Shown here piece by piece: positions 40,873 to 51,189 of a stretch of 56,680 nt of DNA. The DNA comes from Caldilineaceae bacterium (GTDB lineage Bacteria > Chloroflexota > Anaerolineae > Caldilineales > Caldilineaceae). Position 1 is the stretch's first letter, and each line of letters begins with the position of its first letter. Location of the stretch: assembly GCA_020845455.1 (NCBI GenBank), contig JADLFO010000198.1, positions 1-56,680 of the forward strand. Direction: 5' to 3'. A program made the translations under genes and the position numbers. Below the pieces are notes generated by a model. That model was not told where the DNA came from and made no database searches. It worked only from the letters and a program-made list of their open reading frames with translations.

Positions 40873-42359
40873 ACCGTCTTTCCGCCATTTCACGGCGCGA
40901 TCGGCGGATCGTCGCCGGGCTGCACGGCATTGGCTTGGCGCTGCTGGCGCTCCATCTCTTCGCCCGCACCCTGCCGCCCAGCGCGACCCCCATCCCTGAG
41001 CCTGGCGATGCCGAAGCGGTCTGGTGGGGGCTGTGGCCCGTCACCTATCCGGCAACGCCGTACGTCATCGCCGGCGCGATCGCCGTCCTCGCCGCCATGG
41101 GCTGGGGCTGGGCAGGGTTGGCCCGGCGCGGCGCGCCCGTCGCTCGATCCCTGCCCTATGCCCGCCCTGTCGGTGCGCTGCTGCTGGCGCTGGCCTTCTT
41201 CGCCTTTCCCATCGCACATACCCGCTGGGGCGACGCCTATATGCTGGCCCACGGCATCGCCTGGCCCGACCCTGACTTGCGGCTCACCCATTCCTGGCAA
41301 GCGCCGCTGGATGTCTTTCTGCACAGCCAGGTCTGGCTGGCGCTGCACGGCAGCCTGGGCCGGCAGGATGCGACGCCGGTCTATCGGCTGCTCAGCCCGC
41401 TGGCCGGACTGCTCTATCTGGGCGGCGTGCTGGCGATCAGCGCCGACGAACGCTTTGCCCCCGGCTGGTTGAGCTTCGGGCTGTTGACCAGCTTGGGGCT
41501 GATACAGTTGTTTTTTGGCTATGTGGAAAACTACAGTTTTGCCGCGGCGGGCGTGCTGCTCTACTTGGCCTGGGGATGGCGCGTGCTGGCGGGGCGCAGC
41601 CCGCTCTGGCAGGCGTCGGCGCTGCTGGCGCTGTCCCACGCCACCCACCCCAGCACGATTGTCCTGGCGCCCAGCCTGCTCTATCTGGGCCGGCAAGCGG
41701 CGCAGCGCCGGCTCCATGCAGCCAGCCCGCATGGAACCAGAAGCAGGGGACGCGTCGTCTTGGACATGATCCTGTCGATCGCGCTGCCCATGCTGCTGGC
41801 CGGCGGCGCGACCTTTCTGCTGATGGAGCGCGGCGGGCATGGCTTGGCCGCGCTGCTGACCACCGACCGGCCCGGCGGCGGCGATGGCCGCTGGCTGGTG
41901 CCGCTGTGGCAGACGACGACACGCTGGGAGCATTACACGCTTCTGAGCCGGCCGCATCTGCGCGATGTGATCAATCAGCAGCTTTTGGTCGCGCCGGTCG
42001 TGCTGCCCGCACTGCTCTGGCTGGGCCTCTGCTGCCGCCACACGCCCGGCGCGCCGCATACGTCTGCGTCTGGCGCTGAAGAAGCCTGGCTGCGCCGCTC
42101 GACGGTGCGCTTCTATGCGCTGGCCGCCGTCTGCTACTTAACCTTCACGCTGGTCTGGAACCCGGACTACGGCGGCCAGCGCGATTGGGATCTGTTCAGC
42201 TTGGCCGCCCTGCCCGCCGCGCTGTGGCTGCTGGCGCTGGCCCCGTGGGTTGCCACCCGGCAGACGCTGGCGGCAGGGATGCTCCCGCTGGTCTTGCTCC
42301 AGGCGCTGCACACGGCGGCCTGGGTCTATCAAAATACGCAGCCGTGGGAATGGCCGTAA
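40869..42359 (+). CDS. multi-pass membrane protein, probably GT-C-like
   Basis: A 496-residue protein with about ten to eleven hydrophobic helices, starting with ATG that overlaps the S9 peptidase stop by four bases. The first large outer loop carries [14 protein letters not shown]-like acidic residues ([20 protein letters not shown]), as in GT-C glycosyltransferases, and a later loop has [13 protein letters not shown]. No exact family recognised; an envelope glycosylation role is an inference. It ends 128 bases before the PBP1a. Confidence 0.55.
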   Translation: MNRLSAISRRDRRIVAGLHGIGLALLALHLFARTLPPSATPIPEPGDAEAVWWGLWPVTYPATPYVIAGAIAVLAAMGWGWAGLARRGAPVARSLPYARPVGALLLALAFFAFPIAHTRWGDAYMLAHGIAWPDPDLRLTHSWQAPLDVFLHSQVWLALHGSLGRQDATPVYRLLSPLAGLLYLGGVLAISADERFAPGWLSFGLLTSLGLIQLFFGYVENYSFAAAGVLLYLAWGWRVLAGRSPLWQASALLALSHATHPSTIVLAPSLLYLGRQAAQRRLHAASPHGTRSRGRVVLDMILSIALPMLLAGGATFLLMERGGHGLAALLTTDRPGGGDGRWLVPLWQTTTRWEHYTLLSRPHLRDVINQQLLVAPVVLPALLWLGLCCRHTPGAPHTSASGAEEAWLRRSTVRFYALAAVCYLTFTLVWNPDYGGQRDWDLFSLAALPAALWLLALAPWVATRQTLAAGMLPLVLLQALHTAAWVYQNTQPWEWP

Positions 42360-42374
42360 GAGTTATGCCACCGC

Positions 42375-42441
42375 AGCGGCGGTATTAAATCGCCGCTACA
42401 ACAGAGCGTGAAATAGGTAAGTGCGGTCAAAAAACCGCGCC
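42375..42441. repeat. GCGGCG..CGCCGC palindromes in spacer
   Basis: AGCGGCG (42375-42381) and CGCCGCT (42391-42397) pair around GTATTAAAT, followed by CAACAGAGCGTG and GTGCGGTCAAAAAACCGCGC (42421-42440). Same family as the elements near 23828, 48592 and 55726. Confidence 0.55.
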
Positions 42442-42487
42442 GACAGGTCAGTCAAATTGATTTTGGATTCGAAGATATAAACACCCT

Positions 42488-45466
42488 ATGAGCCGCTACG
42501 ATTTACAATCTCGCCCCAAGGCGCGCCCGCCCAAAATCCGCGGCGCTGCCGGGCGCACGCCCAAACGCAACCGATCGTTTATGCGCGGCTTTGTCGGCGG
42601 CCTATTGACCTTTCTAGCCTTGGCCGCCTTTGGCCTGGGCGCGGCCCTGATCGGCTATGCCACCATCGCCGGCAACCTGCCCGCGCCCACCGAACTGACC
42701 AACCGCGCCAGCACCTTCCAAAGCACGCGCATCTTCGACCGCGAAGGCAACCTGCTCAACGAGACCTTTGACCCCAACGCGGGACGGCGCACCGTCGTGC
42801 CGCTCGACCAGATGTCTCCCTATCTCGTCCAGGCGACGATCGCCACCGAGGATGCCAACTTCTACCGGCATCAGGGTGTGGACCCCATCGCGCTGACGCG
42901 CGCCCTCTACTATGCCGTGTTGGAGCGCGGCATGGTCTCCGGCGCGTCGACCATCCCCCAGCAGTTGGTAAAGCTGGTCTTTCTCTCGCCCGAACAGACG
43001 CTGACGCGCAAGGTCAAAGAGGCGATCCTCTCCGCCGAGATCAGCCGCCGCTACAGCAAAGAGCAGATCCTAGAGATCTACCTTAACGAGCTGAACTACG
43101 GCAACCTCGCCTATGGCGTGGACGCCGCCGCCGAGACCTATTTTGGCAAGAGCGTGGCGGAGCTAACGCTGGGCGAGGCCGCGCTGCTGGCCGGGCTGCC
43201 CCAACTCCCCGCCTCGTATGACCCCTACTCCCACCCCGACCGCGCCAAAAAGCGCCAATCGGTGGTATTGGGGCTGATGGTCGACGCGGGCTATATCACA
43301 CCCGCCGAGGCCGACGCCGCCTGGCTGGAGCCGCTGGCCTATGAGCCGCTGGCCTTCGACATGAAGGCCCCGCATTTTACCCTGTTTGTGCGTCAACAAC
43401 TGGAATCGCTGCTCGGCCCCGAGGCGCTCTACAAGACCGGCCTCGACGTGACCACCACGCTCGACCCCGACCTGCAGGAGGCCGCCCAACAGATCGTGCA
43501 TGACCAGGTCGCCATGCTTGCCGACCGCAACGTTTCCAACGGCGCGCTGGTGGCGCTGCGCCCTGGCACGGGCGAGATCGTCGCCTTTGTGGGCAGCGCC
43601 GACTTCGACAACGTCGAGATCGACGGCCAGGTCAACATGGCGCTTTCCCCGCGCCAGCCGGGCAGTTCGATCAAGCCGCTGGTCTATCTCGCCGCCTTTG
43701 AACAGCCCGAAAAACCCGTCGCCGAACGCTGGACCCCCGGCACGCTGATCGCCGACATCCAGCAGCAGTTCCCCGACGGGGCCAACCCGCCCTATGTGCC
43801 CACCAACTATGACAATCAAGAGCACGGCATGGTGACGGTGCGCGCCGCGCTGGCGAACAGCTTCAACATCCCGGCGGTGCGCGCCCTCGAAACCGTAGGG
43901 CTGCCCGACTTCTTGGAGTTGACCCGCCGCCTGGGTATCACCACCTTGACGCGGCCCGACTATGGCCTGAGCTTAGCCTTAGGCGGCGGCGAGATGCCGC
44001 TCTTGGAACTGACCGGCGCTTATGCCGTGCTGGCCAACAGCGGCAAACGCGTGCCGCCCGTCGCCATCCGCAAGATCACCGACAGCCAGGGCAACGTCAT
44101 CTGCGAGTTGGGCAGCGCCCAACCCTGCCGGCCGCCCGGCACAGGCGGCGACGAACAGGCTATCAGCGCGGTGGATGCCTTTCTAGTCACCGACATCCTC
44201 AGCGACAACGAGGCGCGCAGCCCCTCCTTTGGTCCCAACTCCGTTCTGCGGCTGGACCGTCCCGCCGCGGCCAAGACCGGCACGACCAACGACTTTCGCG
44301 ATAACCTGACCATGGGCTATACGCCGCAACTGGTCACGGGCGTCTGGGTGGGTAACACCGACTACAGCGAGATGCGCGCCATCTCCGGCGTCACCGGCGC
44401 GGGGCCGATCTGGAACCAGTTTATGCTGGCCGCACATACCGGCGAACCGGCGATGGAATTCATGCCGCCGCCGGGGGTGCGCCAATACGAGGTCTGCGCC
44501 GACACCGGCACGATCCCCAGCCCGGCCTGCCCCGAACGGCGTGTGTACTGGTTTGCCGAAGACCGCCCGCCGCTGCCGCCGGAAAAAGACCTCTATCAGA
44601 TCGTGCGGCTGGACCGCACCACCGGCCGGCTGGCGAACGAGTTCACGCCGCCCGACGCCATCGAAGAGAAGGTCTTTAAGATTTATCCCGAACCCCATCG
44701 CGCTTGGGCCGAGGCGCACGGCATCCCACAGCCGCCCGCCGGCCCCGAAGACGCGTTCGAGTTCCAGCCGGAGTTGTTTATCCGCCAGCCGGTGGAGGGC
44801 GAGGTCGTCAGCGGCATCGTGCAGGTCTACGGCTCGGCCAACGTGCCCAGTTTCAGCAGCTATGAACTGCAATATGGGGTCAGCCACGACCCCGGCGCGT
44901 TCAGCCCGCCGATCAGCGGACCACACGGCGCACCGGTAATCGACGGGCTGCTGGGCGAATGGGATACCACCACGGGGCTGGGCGATGGGCCGCATACCCT
45001 GCGGCTGCTGGTGCATGACAACGCCGGCGCGGCCTTTGAACAGCGCGTGCGTGTCTTTGTGGCGCATCCCACCGCCGCGCCGCCGCCCACCGAGACCTGG
45101 ACACCGGCGCCGGAAGCGCCGACCGCAACGCCGCCTGTCGCGGAGACGCCCACCGAGACACCTTGGCCGACCGACACGCCGCCCGCCGCCGAGGTCCCGA
45201 CAGAGATACCGACAGAGACACCCTGGCCCACCGACACGCCGGTCGAGCCAACGGCAGAGCCGACCGCAACCCCGCTGCCGCCGGAACAGCCCACGGCCAC
45301 GCCCGAACCGCCTCCACCGGAGCCTGAACCAACGGCAACATGGACGCCAATCCCGGCCACAGACCCAAGCGCCGGTTCTCCGGGCGAGGTGATCACCAAT
45401 GCGGTTAGCGCGGGCGAGGTGATCACGCAGCCGGCGACGCCGGAGCAGCCTCCCGCTTCACCATGA
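42488..45466 (+). CDS. bifunctional penicillin-binding protein 1A with Pro/Thr-rich tail
   Basis: A 992-residue peptidoglycan synthase. One membrane helix at about residues 35-60 is followed by the GT51 transglycosylase with Glu121 ([11 protein letters not shown]) and [10 protein letters not shown], and a transpeptidase with Ser393 in [11 protein letters not shown] motif in [10 protein letters not shown], and KTG in [10 protein letters not shown]. Both activities look intact. The C-terminal ~150 residues are an Ig-like segment ([20 protein letters not shown]) and then a TPTE/PTAT repeat stalk. The start has no ribosome-binding site; a TATAAA box at 42476-42481 ends six bases before the ATG, so the message may be leaderless. 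It overlaps the GNAT gene tail to tail by 44 bases. Confidence 0.93.
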   Translation: MSRYDLQSRPKARPPKIRGAAGRTPKRNRSFMRGFVGGLLTFLALAAFGLGAALIGYATIAGNLPAPTELTNRASTFQSTRIFDREGNLLNETFDPNAGRRTVVPLDQMSPYLVQATIATEDANFYRHQGVDPIALTRALYYAVLERGMVSGASTIPQQLVKLVFLSPEQTLTRKVKEAILSAEISRRYSKEQILEIYLNELNYGNLAYGVDAAAETYFGKSVAELTLGEAALLAGLPQLPASYDPYSHPDRAKKRQSVVLGLMVDAGYITPAEADAAWLEPLAYEPLAFDMKAPHFTLFVRQQLESLLGPEALYKTGLDVTTTLDPDLQEAAQQIVHDQVAMLADRNVSNGALVALRPGTGEIVAFVGSADFDNVEIDGQVNMALSPRQPGSSIKPLVYLAAFEQPEKPVAERWTPGTLIADIQQQFPDGANPPYVPTNYDNQEHGMVTVRAALANSFNIPAVRALETVGLPDFLELTRRLGITTLTRPDYGLSLALGGGEMPLLELTGAYAVLANSGKRVPPVAIRKITDSQGNVICELGSAQPCRPPGTGGDEQAISAVDAFLVTDILSDNEARSPSFGPNSVLRLDRPAAAKTGTTNDFRDNLTMGYTPQLVTGVWVGNTDYSEMRAISGVTGAGPIWNQFMLAAHTGEPAMEFMPPPGVRQYEVCADTGTIPSPACPERRVYWFAEDRPPLPPEKDLYQIVRLDRTTGRLANEFTPPDAIEEKVFKIYPEPHRAWAEAHGIPQPPAGPEDAFEFQPELFIRQPVEGEVVSGIVQVYGSANVPSFSSYELQYGVSHDPGAFSPPISGPHGAPVIDGLLGEWDTTTGLGDGPHTLRLLVHDNAGAAFEQRVRVFVAHPTAAPPPTETWTPAPEAPTATPPVAETPTETPWPTDTPPAAEVPTEIPTETPWPTDTPVEPTAEPTATPLPPEQPTATPEPPPPEPEPTATWTPIPATDPSAGSPGEVITNAVSAGEVITQPATPEQPPASP

Positions 45467-45968
45467 CGATGAATTCGAGAGGGCGGGCGCTGGCGCTGAC
45501 AAAGTGCTGGGTCTCGACAAACCCCGCCTTCTCGAACACCCGCCGCGAGCGCAGGTTAAAGACCGCGATCGTGGCGCGGAAGTAGGTGGCGGCCAAGTGG
45601 CGGCGCGCGAAATCGAGGATCGCCTCCAAAAAGCCCAGCCCGCGCCCCTGACCCGCCAGGTCAGGCCGCAGCCCCAGCCCCACGTCCAGCGCAGCGGCGT
45701 CGCTGTAATCGCCGCCGGGGACCTGGGCATCGCTGCCATAGCAGCAAAAGCCCACCAAAAATCCGGCGCTGTCGGCGACGGCATAGTAGGCATAGCGCGG
45801 GTCGAGCAGCACCTGCACGTCTGCCTCGACGTCGGCGTCGACCGTATTATAGACCGCATACTGGCCTGGGTAGCGCCACGCCGCGATCTCGCGGGCATGG
45901 GTTTCGGTCATGGGTGCAAAAAAGTATTCGCCGGTCACAAGCTGACCTTCCTGAATCATGCGGCCCAT
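45423..45968 (-). CDS. GNAT-family N-acetyltransferase
   Basis: A 181-residue acetyltransferase. Motif A of the acetyl-CoA site is visible as [20 protein letters not shown] (family: V.P..RG.G.G..L), followed by ..[20 protein letters not shown] (motif B, N..A...YEK.GF). Substrate unknown. Its first 70 residues before the ATG at 45968 would overlap the MoxR promoter region and are not coding. It overlaps the PBP1a end on the opposite strand by 44 bases and is divergent from moxR. Confidence 0.85.
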   Translation of the reverse strand: MGRMIQEGQLVTGEYFFAPMTETHAREIAAWRYPGQYAVYNTVDADVEADVQVLLDPRYAYYAVADSAGFLVGFCCYGSDAQVPGGDYSDAAALDVGLGLRPDLAGQGRGLGFLEAILDFARRHLAATYFRATIAVFNLRSRRVFEKAGFVETQHFVSASARPLEFIVMVKREAAPASPAA

Positions 45969-46055
45969 GGTTGGCCTGCGGGCGCATTGTAGCCCAGCCA
46001 CATCCGGAACGCAACCAAATATGGTTTGCTCTCGGATGAGAGCTTTCTTGATTGG

Positions 46056-46084
46056 TTTACAAAGCCCGGACCCTAGTGTACACT
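46056..46084 (+). promoter_or_regulatory. promoter of the moxR-coxE pair
   Basis: TTTACA (46056-46061), 17 bases, TACACT (46079-46084). The -10 lies within the palindrome AGTGTACACT (46075-46084), a possible operator. The ribosome-binding site of the gene is itself inside the small hairpin AGGAG..CTCCT (46152-46164). Confidence 0.65.
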
Positions 46085-46164
46085 CTAGTGCGTTGCCGTC
46101 CTGGGACGGGGTTCCCCGTATGGTCAACACCCCGCAACGTTCCCTGTTCGGAGGAGAATCTCCT

Positions 46165-47133
46165 GTGACCCACACCCAAACCTATGCTTCGCCGAGCGAG
46201 GTCAAGCAGGCGTTGAGCAAGCAGCAGTATATCGCCGGTGATGAGATCGCTACCACCGTCTATCTGGCCCAACAACTGGGCAAGCCGCTCCTGACCGAAG
46301 GGCCGGCAGGTGTCGGCAAGACGGAGCTTGCCAAGGCCATCGCCAGCGCGACCGGGCGCGAGCTGATCCGCTTGCAGTGCTACGAAGGGCTGGACGAGAC
46401 CAAGGCGCTCTACGAGTGGGAATATGCCAAGCAGTTGCTCTATACCCAGCTTTTGCGCGACAAACTGCAAGAGACTCTCTCCGGCGCGGGCAGCCTCGCC
46501 GCAGCCGCCGACCGGTTGGCAGATGAAGAAGATGTCTTTTTCTCCATGCGCTTTTTGCTGCAGCGCCCGCTGCTCAAGGCCATTCTCAGCGAGCAGCCGA
46601 CTGTGTTGCTGATCGACGAAATTGACCGCTCCGACGCCGAATTCGAAGCCTTTCTGCTCGAAGTCTTGAGCGATTTCCAGGTGAGCGTGCCCGAATTGGG
46701 CACCCTCTCCGCCGTCCACCTTCCACTGGTAATGCTCACCAGCAACAACACACGCGAGCTGAGCGAGGCGCTCAAGCGCCGCTGCCTCTATCTCTTTATC
46801 GGCTACCCGGACATAGAGCAAGAGTTGGCCGTGGTGCGGCTCAAAGTGCCGGAGTTGAACCCCAAACTGGCGCAGCAGGCGGTCGAACTGGTGCAGCGGC
46901 TGCGCGACCTCGACCTGCGCAAGTCGCCCAGCATCAGCGAAACCCTGGACTGGGCCAAGTCGCTGGTGGCGCTCAACGCTAAACAACTCGACGCCCGCAC
47001 GCTGGAAAATACCATGAGCGTGCTGCTCAAACATGAGAGCGATCTGCAAAAGGTGCGCCGCCGCCTGCAGATCTCCTCCAAAGGGGTGAGTGTCGACGAC
47101 GACGATCTGAGCCAGTATCGCTGGCGCGAGTAG
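46165..47133 (+). CDS. MoxR-type AAA+ ATPase
   Basis: A 322-residue AAA+ ATPase of the MoxR group. Walker A GPAGVGKTE at residues 46-54, Walker B LLIDEIDRSD, sensor-1 LTSNNTRELSEALKRRC, then a small C-terminal helical lid. MoxR proteins are chaperones that act with a VWA-domain partner encoded next to them, as here. The GTG at 46165 has GGAGGAG nine bases upstream; an in-frame ATG at 46120 is possible. The ribosome-binding site is within a 5-bp hairpin that ends at the base before the start codon. The next gene begins 37 bases downstream. Confidence 0.9.
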   Translation: MTHTQTYASPSEVKQALSKQQYIAGDEIATTVYLAQQLGKPLLTEGPAGVGKTELAKAIASATGRELIRLQCYEGLDETKALYEWEYAKQLLYTQLLRDKLQETLSGAGSLAAAADRLADEEDVFFSMRFLLQRPLLKAILSEQPTVLLIDEIDRSDAEFEAFLLEVLSDFQVSVPELGTLSAVHLPLVMLTSNNTRELSEALKRRCLYLFIGYPDIEQELAVVRLKVPELNPKLAQQAVELVQRLRDLDLRKSPSISETLDWAKSLVALNAKQLDARTLENTMSVLLKHESDLQKVRRRLQISSKGVSVDDDDLSQYRWRE

Positions 47134-47170
47134 AGTATGCCTGGAAGTAGATGCCAGGAAGTAGGTAACT

Positions 47171-48547
47171 ATGGAAGACCGCATGATCCGCTTCATTGCC
47201 GCGCTGCGCGCCGGAGGCGTGCGCGTCAGCCTGGCCGAAAGCGCCGACGCATTTCGCGCCGTGGACAATCTGGGGGTGCAGAACCGCGAGACCTTTCGCT
47301 TGAGTCTGCGCGCCACGCTGGTCAAAGACGCGTCCAGCTTGCCCACCTTCGACGAGCTTTTCCCACTCTTTTTCGACTCCAGCGACAACCCGCCCATGCA
47401 GGACCTCACCGAAGACATGAGTCCTGAAGAAGCGCATATGCTGGCCCAGGCGCTGCGCATGTTCAACGAGCAGTTGCGCAAGATGATGGAAAAACTGCTG
47501 CGCGGCGAGCAGTTGAGCCAGCAGGAGCTGCAGCAGTTGGGCCAGATGGTGGGGCTGAACCGCACCGACGATCTGCGCTACAAGGAGTGGATGGCAAAGC
47601 GCATGATGCGCGCCCTGCGCTTTGACGAGGTAAAGGACGCGCTGCGCGAGATGATGGAACTGATGGCGCAGATGGGTATGAACAAGGAACGGCTGGAACA
47701 GCTGCGCGGGCTGCTGCGCGCCAACCAACAGGCGATGCAGGAGCAGATCGCCCAATATGCCGGTCAAAAGATCGCCGACAACATGAGCGAACAGCGCCCA
47801 GACGAAAGCATCGACGACCTGCTCGACCGGCCCTTTGGCGCGCTCTCCGACAAAGATATGGACCGGCTGCGCAAGGAAGTCAGCCGTCTGGCGAACCGGC
47901 TGCGCAGCCGTATTGCGCTGCGCCAGAAACGCGCCAAAAGCGGCCAACTCGACGCCAAGGCCACGATCCGCGCCAACCTCAAACACGGCGGTGTGCCGAT
48001 GGAGATCAAACATCGCGACCACCGCCTCAAACCCAAGCTGGTCGTGATCTGCGACATCAGCACATCGATGCGCCACTGCTCGGAGCTGATGCTCAGCCTG
48101 GTCTATGCGCTGCAAGACCTAGTGACCAAGACGCACGCCTTCGCCTTTATCGACCATCTGGAGTTCATCTCGCCCGATTTTGTGGGCCGCGAGGCCAAAG
48201 ACGCCATCGGCGAGGTCTTGGTGCGAATGCCGCCCGGCCATTACAGCACTGATCTGGGCTACAGCCTGGGGAATTTCAACCAGGACTATATGGACACCAT
48301 CGACGGGCGCACGACCTTTATCCTGGTGGGCGATGCGCGCAACAACTACAACGACCCGCGGCTCGACATCTTCCAGACCATCTCACGGCGCAGCCGCCGC
48401 ACGATCTGGATCAACCCGGAACCGCCGATGCTCTGGGGTTCCGGCGACAGCGATATGCTCAAATATGCGCCGCTGTGTGACAACGTCGCCATCGCCGCCA
48501 CGCTGGGCGAACTGACCCAAGCCATCGATCACCTGCTGGTGCAATAG
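47171..48547 (+). CDS. VWA (CoxE-like) protein, partner of MoxR
   Basis: A 458-residue CoxE/YehP-type protein. The N-terminal half is helical with RMIRFIAALRAGGVRVSLAE typical of CoxE proteins, and the C-terminal half is a von Willebrand A domain whose MIDAS motif is DISTSM at residue 295. The residues SLGNFNQDYMDTIDGRTTFI resemble the family's later VWA part. MoxR-CoxE pairs mature metalloenzymes such as CO dehydrogenase or methanol dehydrogenase, but no such enzyme is in the window. The ATG has AGGAAG upstream. Confidence 0.88.
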   Translation: MEDRMIRFIAALRAGGVRVSLAESADAFRAVDNLGVQNRETFRLSLRATLVKDASSLPTFDELFPLFFDSSDNPPMQDLTEDMSPEEAHMLAQALRMFNEQLRKMMEKLLRGEQLSQQELQQLGQMVGLNRTDDLRYKEWMAKRMMRALRFDEVKDALREMMELMAQMGMNKERLEQLRGLLRANQQAMQEQIAQYAGQKIADNMSEQRPDESIDDLLDRPFGALSDKDMDRLRKEVSRLANRLRSRIALRQKRAKSGQLDAKATIRANLKHGGVPMEIKHRDHRLKPKLVVICDISTSMRHCSELMLSLVYALQDLVTKTHAFAFIDHLEFISPDFVGREAKDAIGEVLVRMPPGHYSTDLGYSLGNFNQDYMDTIDGRTTFILVGDARNNYNDPRLDIFQTISRRSRRTIWINPEPPMLWGSGDSDMLKYAPLCDNVAIAATLGELTQAIDHLLVQ

Positions 48548-48591
48548 GCAGTGGGCAATAGGGTGCAGAAGAGGGCAGAACCGGCCCAATC

Positions 48592-48700
48592 GTAGCGGCG
48601 GCTTTCGGCGCCACAAGTGGCGCGCCGAGAGTTGCTGCTCCAGAGCGTGCGCTTTTCCAAGCACACCTACAATCTTCTTTGCGATCTTTGCGGTTCCTGC
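48592..48700. repeat. composite intergenic repeats
   Basis: GTAGCGGCGGCTTTCGGCGC..CACAAGTGGCGCG (48592-48626), CCAGAGCGTGCGCTTTTCCA (48640-48659) and the CTTTGCG-type repeat TTCTTTGCGATCTTTGCGG (48675-48693) follow each other. They match, in order and content, the elements at 28988-29095 and 5227-5322. Confidence 0.55.
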
Positions 48701-48716
48701 TCTGGGAGAACGATAA

Positions 48717-48750
48717 ACGCGCCCCGGTTTTGTCCACAGCCGGGGCGCGT
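48717..48750 (+). promoter_or_regulatory. GC-rich hairpin overlapping a candidate promoter
   Basis: ACGCGCCCCGG (48717-48727) pairs perfectly with CCGGGGCGCGT (48740-48750). A possible promoter overlaps it: TTGTCC (48730-48735), 17 bases, TAGACT (48753-48758). The hairpin could be the terminator of the moxR-coxE message or the operator/5' part of the MFS leader. Confidence 0.5.
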
Positions 48751-48781
48751 GCTAGACTGGGTGCGGACAGGACAACCTGAC

Positions 48782-48822
48782 AAGGAGGGCAGTCGCTAGG
48801 CCGATTGTCTCCCTCCTTTTTT
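48782..48822 (+). terminator. leader terminator before the MFS-HEAT operon
   Basis: AAGGAGGG (48782-48789) and CCCTCCTT (48811-48818) pair around a 21-base loop, followed by TTTT to 48822. It lies 66 bases before the ATG at 48889. If transcription starts near 48765, it is a leader attenuator; otherwise it ends the upstream transcript. Confidence 0.75.
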
Positions 48823-48888
48823 GTTTGTGCCGGTCTCGCCTGTACTGGTCAGATTTGCGCCAGTGCGTATGGGCTGGGCCGGCCTTGG

Positions 48889-51189
48889 ATGGACTCCAGC
48901 GCGCCTATGGCCAGCAGTGCTTCCGCTCAACGCTCGATGGACGAGCGCCCGACCGTCTCCCCCACAGAGCCGACGACCGTGGAAAAGCTGCGCGGTCTGC
49001 CGTGGAGCATCTTCTCCAACGCCCTCAACACGGTCTTCGCCCAGTTCACCTTCTTCGGGTCGGTCTTTGTGCTTTTCCTGAGCTATTTGGGAATGGACAA
49101 GACCGAGGTCGGCTTTTTGCTGTCGCTGATTCCATTTTCGGGGTTGGTGGCGCTGTTTATCGCGCCGGCGGTGGCGCGCTTTGGCTATAAACGCACCTAT
49201 CTGCTCTTCTTTGGGCTGCGCAAAGTGATCACCGTCGGGCTGCTGTTGACGCCGTGGGTGGCGGCGCGCTTGGGCCAGGGCGGGCTGCTCACCTATGTGA
49301 TGCTGGTGACAGCAGGCTTTGCGCTGGCGCGCTCGGTGGCGGAGGTGGGCGTCTACCCTTGGCTGCAGGAATATATCCCCAACAGTGTGCGCGGCAAATA
49401 TTCCGCCACCAACAGCATCTATACCACGCTGGTGGGGTTGGCGGCGGTGGCCGTGGCGGGCTTTGTGCTCGACCGCATGGTGGGGCTGTCGGGCTATATG
49501 CTGCTGATCAGCGTGGGGGTGGTCTTTGGCTTTGTCTCGGTCTGGGCTGCCGCCAAGATCCCCGGCGGCGCACCGGTGCGCCGCAGCGAGCAAAGCTCCA
49601 CTTGGGCAGGGATGGCCGGGGCGGCGCGCGACCGCAACTTTATGCGCTATCTGGTGGGTGCGGCGTTGATCACGCTGGGGACCGTGCCCATGGTCTCGTT
49701 CCTGCCGCTCTTTATGCAGGAGCAGGTGGGGCTGCGCGAAGGCGCGATCGTGCTGCTGCAGTCGGGGTCGCTGATGGGCAACCTGCTCTCCGGCCTGCCC
49801 TGGGGCTGGGCGTCGGACCGCTATGGCAGCAAGCCGGTGATGATCTCCGGGCTGGCGCTCAAGATCGTGCTGCCCATCCTCTGGCTGTTGATGCCGCGTG
49901 CATCGGCAGCCAGCCTGCCGGTAGCGCTGGGCATCGCCGTGCTGCTGGGCGTGTCGGACATGGCCTGGGGCATCGGCGCGGGGCGGCTGCTCTTTGTCAG
50001 CGTGGTGCCGCCCGCCAAAAAGATGGAATACATGGCGCTGCACTATGCCTGGCTGGGCACAGTCGGCGGCCTGAGCCAGTTGGCCGGTGGTCTGGTGTTG
50101 GACTACTCAGCCGGTCTGCAAGGCAATGTGCTGGGCTTACCCATCGACGCCTACACGCCGCTCTTTGTGCTGGGCTTTGTGCTCACCGTCGCCACACTGC
50201 TGCTCTTGCTGGGGATGCGCGCCGACAACATCTTTGGCGTGGGCGAGTTCGCGGGAATGTTCTTCCGCGGCAACCCCTTCCAGGCGATGGGCGCGCTGGT
50301 GCGCTATTACGCGGCCAAAGACGAGCGCTCGATTGTCGCTACGACCGAGCAGTTGGGCCAGGCCAAAAGCCCGCTGGCGGTGGATGAATTGGTGGAGACG
50401 CTGCGCGACCCGCGTTTCAACGTGCGCTTTGAGGCGATCATCGCCATCTCGCGCATGCCGCCCGACCCGCGCTTGACCCAGGCGTTGATTGAAGTAGTGC
50501 ATGGCACGGAACTGGCGCTGCAGGCGGTTGCGCTGTGGGCCTTGGGGCGCATCGGCGACGAGAGCGCGCTGCCGGCGCTGCGCGAGGCGCTCCACTCGCC
50601 CTATCATTCGATCCGCGCCCAGGGCGCACGCGCCTTGGGCGCGCTGCACGACCGTGAGATGATCCCGGAACTGCTGGCGCGGCTGGAGGCCGAGACCGAC
50701 AAGGGCCTGCAGATGGCCTATGCCTCGGCGCTGGGCAACTTGCGCGCCGCAGAGGCGGTGGCCCCCCTGCTGGCGCTGCTCGACGCCACCCAGAACCCCG
50801 GCGCACGCATGGAACTGGCGCTGAGCCTGGCGCGCATTGTGGGCAGCGAACATGTCTTTGTCAATCTGCTGCGCAAGAGCCGCGCCGACCTGGACACGGC
50901 GACGGCCCAGGCCATCGACGCGCTGCGCCGCCGTGTGGAGCGCAACAAGACCTTGCGCGGGACGGCGACTGAAGAACTGACCGCGGCGAGCGATGCCTTT
51001 GCGCGCGGCCAGGTCGAACAAGGCATTACATTGTTGGCGGGGGCGCTGGACCTCTTGCCGCCCGATACCTTCCGACAGCCGGGCGCAACCATTCTCCACG
51101 CCTGTCTGGCCGGGCTGCAGCGTTCCGGCATCGACCATCCGGAATATCTGCTCTTGGCGCTGCATGTGCTGGAGGTCGCCGCGCCATGA
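48889..51189 (+). CDS. MFS permease fused to C-terminal HEAT repeats (copy 1)
   Basis: A 766-residue protein. Residues about 40-440 form a twelve-helix major facilitator domain (FTFFGSVFVLFLSYLGMDKT, then FSGLVALFIAPAVARFGYKR, ..WASDRYGSKPVMISGLALKI as the MFS loop 2-3/8-9 motif). After a short link, about 480-650 are HEAT repeats (DPRFNVRFEAIIAISRMPPD, LQAVALWALGRIGDESALPA, IRAQGARALGALHDREMIPE, LLARLEAETDKGLQMAYASA, ARMELALSLARIVGSEHVFV), then a helical tail. The HEAT array would be cytosolic and could gate or scaffold the transporter. The start is uncertain (ATG at 48889, 48907 or 48937). The next gene, a paralogue, overlaps by four bases. Confidence 0.85.
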   Translation: MDSSAPMASSASAQRSMDERPTVSPTEPTTVEKLRGLPWSIFSNALNTVFAQFTFFGSVFVLFLSYLGMDKTEVGFLLSLIPFSGLVALFIAPAVARFGYKRTYLLFFGLRKVITVGLLLTPWVAARLGQGGLLTYVMLVTAGFALARSVAEVGVYPWLQEYIPNSVRGKYSATNSIYTTLVGLAAVAVAGFVLDRMVGLSGYMLLISVGVVFGFVSVWAAAKIPGGAPVRRSEQSSTWAGMAGAARDRNFMRYLVGAALITLGTVPMVSFLPLFMQEQVGLREGAIVLLQSGSLMGNLLSGLPWGWASDRYGSKPVMISGLALKIVLPILWLLMPRASAASLPVALGIAVLLGVSDMAWGIGAGRLLFVSVVPPAKKMEYMALHYAWLGTVGGLSQLAGGLVLDYSAGLQGNVLGLPIDAYTPLFVLGFVLTVATLLLLLGMRADNIFGVGEFAGMFFRGNPFQAMGALVRYYAAKDERSIVATTEQLGQAKSPLAVDELVETLRDPRFNVRFEAIIAISRMPPDPRLTQALIEVVHGTELALQAVALWALGRIGDESALPALREALHSPYHSIRAQGARALGALHDREMIPELLARLEAETDKGLQMAYASALGNLRAAEAVAPLLALLDATQNPGARMELALSLARIVGSEHVFVNLLRKSRADLDTATAQAIDALRRRVERNKTLRGTATEELTAASDAFARGQVEQGITLLAGALDLLPPDTFRQPGATILHACLAGLQRSGIDHPEYLLLALHVLEVAAP
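50624..50780. repeat. near-identical tract shared with the second MFS-HEAT gene
   Basis: The 157 bases 50624-50780 match 52876-53032 with only four substitutions, while flanking parts of the two genes differ much more. A second, shorter match surrounds the GAGGCGATCATCGC stretch. This points to recent gene conversion or exchange between the HEAT regions. Confidence 0.85.

Noticed and set aside
45969-46175. Longer start for the GNAT protein
   Set aside because: It would cover the divergent moxR promoter and leader and adds residues without similarity to the family.
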